A DNA stretch of 64,000 nt. Origin: Candidatus Woesearchaeota archaeon CG10_big_fil_rev_8_21_14_0_10_44_13. GTDB taxonomy: Archaea; Nanobdellota; Nanobdellia; Woesearchaeales; UBA12501. The stretch covers positions 1 through 64,000 of the forward strand of contig PCXZ01000033.1 of assembly GCA_002762985.1 (NCBI GenBank), given 5' to 3'. The notes beneath the pieces are model-generated. The model was not told the origin of the DNA, made no database searches, and saw only the letters and a list, made by a program, of their open reading frames with translations. Positions 59,541 to 64,000 of this stretch are shown piece by piece; positions within the stretch are counted from its first letter, which is position 1, and each line of letters begins with the position of its first letter. The position numbers and the translations under genes were made by a program.

Positions 59541-59552
59541 TATATATTTTCT
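59541..59552 (-). promoter_or_regulatory. TATA box of the grpE operon
   Basis: On the minus strand AAAATATATATGA, about 35-45 bases before the grpE start, with the 59561-59577 palindrome directly upstream, where it would cover the BRE/TFB site. Confidence 0.5.
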
Positions 59553-59560
59553 TGTTTTCT

Positions 59561-59577
59561 GTTGACTTCAAATCAAC
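59561..59577. promoter_or_regulatory. Operator-like palindrome O1, GTTGACTTCAAATCAAC
   Basis: Near-perfect inverted repeat (GTTGACTT-C-AAATCAAC) in the grpE/regulator intergenic region. It shares 15 of 17 bases with 59650-59666. A related half-site AAATCAAC is at about 59591. It sits next to the grpE TATA box. Confidence 0.65.
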
Positions 59578-59649
59578 CTAGACCATTAGAAATCAACACT
59601 AGTATTTAAAGTTTGTGGAAGTGGACAATCCAAAACTATTTATACTCCC

Positions 59650-59666
59650 GTCGACTTCAAGTCAAC
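59650..59666. promoter_or_regulatory. Operator-like palindrome O2, GTCGACTTCAAGTCAAC
   Basis: Inverted repeat GTCGACTT-C-AAGTCAAC, directly downstream of the TATA box CTATTTATAC (about 59637-59645) of the regulator gene, where a bound protein would block the start site. Centre-to-centre distance to O1 is 89 bp. Confidence 0.65.
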
Positions 59667-59700
59667 TACCGACGTAAAGGGTTCGCAGAAAGGCAAAAAC

Positions 59701-60108
59701 ATGGAAATAAGGCACCAGCGCATAACAATAATAAGGTACAGGAGGCCTGCAAAAAAGAGCCTCAATGACGAACTCCAGTATTTCGGGGATTCTTTCGGGT
59801 TGTTTGGCGAGAGGGACAAGGACAGGTCATGCTTCAGGATATTCATAGAACTCCTGAAATCGACAAGGAAGAACAGGGCGATGAGCTCTGATGAGATCGC
59901 ATTGAAGACGAACCTCAGCAGGGGCACAGTCATACATCACATCCATACATTGATAGAGACCGGCCTTATAGTCCAGGATCAGGGAAGATACATCTTAAGG
60001 TCAGGGAATCTCGAGGCAGTTGTCGAAGAGATACAGAAAGATGTCAACAGGACAATGGAAGACCTTAGGACCATCGCAAAAGAGATAGATAGTGGTATGG
60101 GGCTGTAG
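59701..60108 (+). CDS. Winged-helix regulator, likely chaperone repressor
   Basis: 135 residues. A winged HTH (about 48-98: SSDEIALKTNLSRGTVIHHIHTLIETGLIVQDQGRYIL) after a 45-residue N-terminal extension rich in Arg/Lys and Asp, and a short helical tail. The fold is ArsR/MarR-like. It is divergent from the grpE operon, with O1 and O2 between them, so auto-regulation and control of grpE is the simplest idea. It may be a heat-shock regulator, which is inference only. Confidence 0.7.
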   Translation: MEIRHQRITIIRYRRPAKKSLNDELQYFGDSFGLFGERDKDRSCFRIFIELLKSTRKNRAMSSDEIALKTNLSRGTVIHHIHTLIETGLIVQDQGRYILRSGNLEAVVEEIQKDVNRTMEDLRTIAKEIDSGMGL

Positions 60109-60122
60109 ATTATATCTTAAGT

Positions 60123-60881
60123 TTAATTCCGAAGCACATTATCCTGCGCGAATATCTTCACTGGTTGCCCATTCAGATTCAACTCCGAAGTGATTCCGCT
60201 TTCCTGAGGGATATCGAATTTATGATTCCTATCATAAAGGACAATGACTCTTTCTCTATCGATTACAAAACTGTATATCCCGCCCATGCTGCTATTGGCA
60301 CGACAGGAATATATCTCTTTTTCATCTCCACTTTCTATCCTTACTGCAGGGATATTAAAAGCTAAAAGTATTGAATGCATTTGATCCCTCGCTTGTTTCA
60401 TCTTCCTGCGGCTTTCCATGATATTTTTGAACATCTCATCTTTCTCTTGATCGCTGATATCTCCTGTTCTCTTCATGCTTATGAAATCACCGTCATATTC
60501 CATTCCGAAGCTATCTGCGCTTCTGCATATGAGCCTTTCCATGTATGCCTTGTTTGAATTGTTGGCTACGTAAACTGCAGCTTCGCCAAGCTCGCTTGCT
60601 TTTTCTCCTATGTGATGGATGAATTCCTGCTCTGAACAATAAGGTATTACTTCTACAATATTGCTGTTTGTGCTGCCTGAAGCGAAAAAAGAATCGCTTA
60701 CATAGAAATAATGCTCTACCCCCTGATTCTCAAGGGATTCCCTCTTGGATTTCACAAGATAGGAAGCATAAAAATCCTTAAAAGAATCATAAAATGCATT
60801 CTTCTTCCCTTCATCCTTCCATGAGGGATGATCCGGGACTGCGCTCTCGAACAGCAGGATTTGCTCCAGTTTCTTTGCCAT
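60123..60881 (-). CDS. Hypothetical protein in GH15-like operon
   Basis: 252 residues, soluble, without signal peptide. Mixed alpha/beta, for example EQILLFESAVPDHPSWKDEGKKNAF, VEHYFYVSDSFFASGSTNSNIVEV and a C-terminal beta part. Not a family that I recognise. One base separates it from the GH15-like gene, so its role is probably linked to the same pathway. Confidence 0.5.
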   Translation of the reverse strand: MAKKLEQILLFESAVPDHPSWKDEGKKNAFYDSFKDFYASYLVKSKRESLENQGVEHYFYVSDSFFASGSTNSNIVEVIPYCSEQEFIHHIGEKASELGEAAVYVANNSNKAYMERLICRSADSFGMEYDGDFISMKRTGDISDQEKDEMFKNIMESRRKMKQARDQMHSILLAFNIPAVRIESGDEKEIYSCRANSSMGGIYSFVIDRERVIVLYDRNHKFDIPQESGITSELNLNGQPVKIFAQDNVLRN

Positions 60882-60882
60882 A

Positions 60883-61872
60883 TCAGCTCACCGCAATCAT
60901 GTATAATGCCTGGGCCCATCCAAGTGGAGAATTCTCATTATGCTTCTCTGAATTCGCGAAATAAAGCTCGGGCAGCTCCCCTTCATTATTCATCGTATCC
61001 ATGGTTTTCTGCATGTAAAAGCGGTATTTTGTAAAGTTTTCCATCCTCTTGTATATGATTGCAAGCCATGCAAGGCCCATTGTCCATTCTGCCTCGCCAT
61101 TCATATTGTAATACTTGTCGCCGGCATACCTTATCACTCCCCTGTTCCTGAGCAGTTTAAGCTCAACATTGCTAAGGATCTGCTCTCTCTGCTCTTCTGT
61201 GACTATATTGTACGGCCATATCAGGCTGAGCAATGCAAGGTCTGTTTCCTTTGTCTTGGATTCCCTTGGCAGGAGCCTGTTCAGTGTCTCCTGTCCTTTC
61301 TCTATCAATCTTTCAGGGACATCTGTGTATTTGGATATTCTCATCAGTCCTGCTACGCATGCTCCGACGCTTGATGCATGGACCTCCTCATACTCCTCCC
61401 ACATGCCGTTGTCCTTGTCCTGCCAGTATTCTATCGATCTGAGATAATAAACGAGCTTCTGTATGATCCTCTCATCATTGCTGTCCCTCATCACTTTTAT
61501 CCCTTTGTCCATAAGGTCAGCTATCTTGAAGAGGAAAGCGCCTATGGCATCGTTCTGCTTGTTGCCCCATTCCTCCCAGAACTCCGTGAGCTTCAGAGGA
61601 TGGTATCTTGCATGTATGTATTGGTAAGAATGAAGGGGTTTCTGTTTTATCGCCCAGTCTATCTTCCATTCATGCTTCAGGAATATGTCAAGCAGTGCAT
61701 GGTAAGTCCTTATGACTATGTCTGGGTCGATCGCTTCAAGGCCCATAGCAGCATAGATGTTATCCCTTATCCAGGACTTGTCATAGCCCGTATTCACGGT
61801 TATCTTAGAGGCAGAAAAAAGGCCGTTCGGATGCCTTATGCTGTTAAGGATCCTGAATGACTGCATCAGCAT
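60883..61872 (-). CDS. GH15-like (alpha/alpha-barrel) glycoside hydrolase family protein
   Basis: 329 residues. HPNGLFSASKITVNTGYDKSWIRDNIYAAMGLEAI (substrate-site WIRD), WGNKQNDAIGAFLF and GMWEEYEEVHASSVGACVAGLMRI (Glu near 159, probable catalytic base region) fit glucoamylase-like GH15 or the phosphorylase-kinase alpha-like relatives. The protein is short and lacks the N-terminal beta-sandwich. No signal peptide, so it acts inside the cell, for example on trehalose, maltodextrin or glycogen. Overlaps the coiled-coil gene by seven bases. Confidence 0.75.
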   Translation of the reverse strand: MLMQSFRILNSIRHPNGLFSASKITVNTGYDKSWIRDNIYAAMGLEAIDPDIVIRTYHALLDIFLKHEWKIDWAIKQKPLHSYQYIHARYHPLKLTEFWEEWGNKQNDAIGAFLFKIADLMDKGIKVMRDSNDERIIQKLVYYLRSIEYWQDKDNGMWEEYEEVHASSVGACVAGLMRISKYTDVPERLIEKGQETLNRLLPRESKTKETDLALLSLIWPYNIVTEEQREQILSNVELKLLRNRGVIRYAGDKYYNMNGEAEWTMGLAWLAIIYKRMENFTKYRFYMQKTMDTMNNEGELPELYFANSEKHNENSPLGWAQALYMIAVS

Positions 61873-62867
61873 CTTTTTCCCCCCTTATTGCCGTTTTGGT
61901 TCCTGGCATTCCTTTCAATAATCCTTAGCGGCTTGAATTTCCTTGATGCCCTGTGCGCAGCAGAAGGAAGGTCCTTGCCGTCCCTTTCATATGCATCTAC
62001 AAGGCGGGCGAGATCATTCACCTGGCTCTCTGTGAGCTTCTGCTTCACTGAACTGAACCATGTAAGATATTCTGCCTTTGTTGAGTATGGGATTTGCCTC
62101 TCTTCGAGAGGGTAATACAATGCCTCGATCAGGTCAAGAATCTTCTCCCTGCCCCCATTGTCATTGACGCATGAACCGAAAGTTTCCATCACTGCTTTCT
62201 GTATGTTCAGAAGAGTCTTATAGACAGTGGAGTAGAGACTCACAAAGCCCCCGATAACAGTCATCATTGAATCGATCTTTTTCTGGGTTTCTTCCAGTTC
62301 ATTCTCCACAAGACTGCTCTGTCTTCTCAATTCCCTGCCCTCAGGCGTGTGGAAATTATCATAGATCTCGCTGACTGTTTCCCCGAGGAACTCGTCAAGA
62401 TCCCTCTCAGCGAAATCCAGCCTGCTCTCGAGCTGATTTCTTGTCCTGAGCAATGAAGAAATATGATCGTTCATAGTCTCATAAAACCCGATATCCTCTT
62501 CGCCGAGGTTATATTCTCTCAAGAGCCTGAGGAAATGCCCTGCGATGCCGTTCCCTTTTTCGTGCTCCTGGAAACCCTCTTCATCAAACCTCTTCTGTAG
62601 ATCTGCTACAGTCCTGGCATAGGTCTCAACAACTTTGCCCCTCAATCCAAGAGAAGGATAGAACGAAGGCAGTTTTCCCTCTATTGAGGGATCAGCTTCT
62701 ATAAGATTATAATAGGCCTGCTTAAGGATCTCGTCAGCACGGTCATTAGCAGGATTATAGAAGATAGCTTTTATCTTCCCAGTAAGAGCGGGAGAATTCT
62801 CAGGATTGCTTCTGTATGTTCCGCTGATTGTTTCATCGATTGGTACAACATTTATAGCTGCTTCCAT
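61866..62867 (-). CDS. Hypothetical coiled-coil protein
   Basis: About 333 residues, mostly helical: long stretches such as RNQLESRLDFAERDLDEFLGETVSEIYDNF and EGRELRRQSSLVENELEETQKKIDSMMTVIGG suggest a coiled-coil middle. C-terminal part is basic with Asn/Gly (RNARNQNGNKGGKRC). The ORF track starts at a TTG; ATG at 62867 is more likely. First gene of the three-gene GH15-like operon. No function assigned. Confidence 0.5.
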   Translation of the reverse strand: MEAAINVVPIDETISGTYRSNPENSPALTGKIKAIFYNPANDRADEILKQAYYNLIEADPSIEGKLPSFYPSLGLRGKVVETYARTVADLQKRFDEEGFQEHEKGNGIAGHFLRLLREYNLGEEDIGFYETMNDHISSLLRTRNQLESRLDFAERDLDEFLGETVSEIYDNFHTPEGRELRRQSSLVENELEETQKKIDSMMTVIGGFVSLYSTVYKTLLNIQKAVMETFGSCVNDNGGREKILDLIEALYYPLEERQIPYSTKAEYLTWFSSVKQKLTESQVNDLARLVDAYERDGKDLPSAAHRASRKFKPLRIIERNARNQNGNKGGKRC

Positions 62868-62891
62868 TTTCTCAACCGCCCGTTTTATCAA

Positions 62892-63106
62892 TATGCGCCC
62901 TTATCGGGCTTTCCGAGGCTTATAGCCTCAAACAAATTAATAACAAACCTTATGTTTGCTATTGTAGAGTACTAAATAGGTCATAGTATATAAAGCTTGT
63001 GGTTTTAGTTACTGAATAGTGGTTATAAGAGAAAGAGTTATATATAGAATACATATGAAAATAATACTCAACAATTAATTAGAAAAATCCAAAAAATATT
63101 GGGATT
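62892..63106. promoter_or_regulatory. AT-rich intergenic region upstream of the GH15-like operon
   Basis: Several TATA-like runs (ATAGTATATAAAG at about 62983-62995, GAGTTATATATAGAATA at about 63034). Leftward: promoter of the coiled-coil gene. The SppA gene ends at 63107, so the region is tail-to-head and no gene is seen. Confidence 0.4.
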
Positions 63107-63994
63107 TCACGACAATATCCCTTTCTGCCTTGTCTCAGAAATAAGGGAATATCCTATCCCCTCTCCTATTGAAAAGGACTGCCTGCCAATAAGCTCTGAG
63201 AAGATCTCTGATAGCCCTTTCGACTCCTTATATTCAACAATATCTGCTGTAATGTTCAGCTTATTCTCGATGTAAGCCTTTGCCTCATCGCTTCCGCCCA
63301 ATTCATCTACAAGCCCGAGCTCTTTAGCCTTCCTGCCTGTGAAGAACATCCCGTCTGCAATCTTCCTGATGTCCTCGACCGGCATATTCCTGTTTGCAGC
63401 GACCTCTTCTATGAAATCAGCATGCACCTCATCGAGGAATTCCTGCATCATCTTCCTCTCTTCAGGAGTGAGCTGCCTGAACGGAGTGCCTATGTCCTTG
63501 TATTTCCCTGCGACAAGCTGCTCATAGGTCATATTATACCTGTTTATCAGGCCTGAGAAATCGATATATGATGCTATCACTCCTATCGATCCTGTTATCG
63601 ACATCCTGTTCGCGATTATATGGTCGGCAGATGAAGCCACCCAGTAGCCTCCTGAAGCGCCGATATCCCTTATGACAGCGACTGTAGTCTTGTTGGTCTT
63701 CTTCAGCGCTGAAGATATCTCGTCTGAAGCCACGCCTGAGCCGCCTGGAGAATCTATCTCTATTATGATCGCCTTTATTGCAGGATTGCTGTCTGCTTTC
63801 TTTATCATCTTCACGATGTCTTCAGAGACGGCAAGGTCATCCCCGAACAAGCTTCCGCCGGTCGTTGAAATTGTCCCCTCGACCTTGATCAATGCCGTGT
63901 TCCCTGTATCCATCTCCCCTGTGAACAGGCCTATCGCTCCTGCGAGGATTATGCTTATCAATACAAGGACAGCCAGTATCTTCAATGCCGTCAT
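63107..63994 (-). CDS. sppA: Signal peptide peptidase SppA (36K type)
   Basis: At least 295 residues: N-terminal membrane anchor (ILAVLVLISIILAGAIGLF), VEGTISTTGGSLFGDD, IDSPGGSGVASDEIS, catalytic Ser in DIGASGGYWVASSAD and Lys in VAGKYKDIGTPFR, forming the Ser-Lys dyad of the Clp-fold SppA enzymes. It cuts cleaved signal peptides in the membrane. The upstream codons stay open to the window edge, so the true start could be beyond 64000. Confidence 0.9.
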   Translation of the reverse strand: MTALKILAVLVLISIILAGAIGLFTGEMDTGNTALIKVEGTISTTGGSLFGDDLAVSEDIVKMIKKADSNPAIKAIIIEIDSPGGSGVASDEISSALKKTNKTTVAVIRDIGASGGYWVASSADHIIANRMSITGSIGVIASYIDFSGLINRYNMTYEQLVAGKYKDIGTPFRQLTPEERKMMQEFLDEVHADFIEEVAANRNMPVEDIRKIADGMFFTGRKAKELGLVDELGGSDEAKAYIENKLNITADIVEYKESKGLSEIFSELIGRQSFSIGEGIGYSLISETRQKGILS

Positions 63995-64000
63995 GAATTT

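Overview
The window is archaeal. It carries a histone, a thermosome subunit, ribosomal proteins L15e and L30e, an RNA polymerase cluster with split large subunits (rpoH, B'', B', A', A'') followed by archaeal NusA, Rad50, archaeal-type ArgS and GltX, an archaeal NMN adenylyltransferase, TATA boxes of the TTTAWATA type often preceded by CGAAA, and tRNA genes with introns and no encoded CCA. Several genes are of bacterial type: Lgt, a long triosephosphate isomerase, DnaK-DnaJ-GrpE, a dGTPase-like protein and SppA. Together with many tiny zinc proteins and very tight gene packing this suggests a DPANN-type archaeon (for example Woesearchaeota-like), but the lineage is an inference.

Layout. 1-13.5 kb: Lrp regulator, small zinc and membrane proteins, argS, a nucleotidyltransferase-fold protein, malic enzyme, lgt, a Cys-rich lipoprotein, tpiA, a pilin-like cluster, the thermosome, a coiled-coil pair and a tiny DUF1931-like protein. 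13.6-27.3 kb: ZIP transporter, gltX, histone, tRNA-Ala, small hydrolases, flavodoxin, dGTPase-like protein, GlmU-like enzyme, RdgB, HIT protein, structured repeat A1, a two-intron tRNA-Met, a kinase-like and an MnmC-like protein. 27.4-36.5 kb: the RNA polymerase operon on the minus strand, then tRNA-Lys, tRNA-Asp and tRNA-Tyr, all with introns. 36.8-48.3 kb: lipoproteins and membrane proteins, structured repeat B2, tRNA-Pro, a rad50 operon, ROK sugar kinase plus phosphoglucose/phosphomannose isomerase, and a VapBC module with an extra antitoxin-tail ORF. 48.5-64 kb: L15e, FKBP, NMN adenylyltransferase, a dense chaperone operon (dnaK-mazG-HD-HAD-chorismate mutase-dnaJ-response regulator), repeat A2, the grpE operon, a divergent winged-helix regulator with two matching palindromes, a GH15-like operon and SppA.

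How genes may work together. Sugar kinase, PGI/PMI, TIM and malic enzyme fit a sugar-fermenting core. Lgt fits three lipobox proteins in the same window. GrpE, DnaK and DnaJ are spread over two neighbouring minus-strand gene groups, and a regulator with two palindromic sites sits at the grpE end.

Most notable points: (1) five of six tRNA genes are interrupted, two of them twice and one inside the T-loop; (2) two families of intergenic elements (A and B) with base changes that preserve pairing and a shared 11-nt hairpin loop; (3) a palindrome pair in the grpE/regulator promoter; (4) a 4 x 15-bp tandem repeat between the rpoB halves. All readings are by eye; no alignment or folding program was run, and tRNA and repeat coordinates could be off by a base or two.
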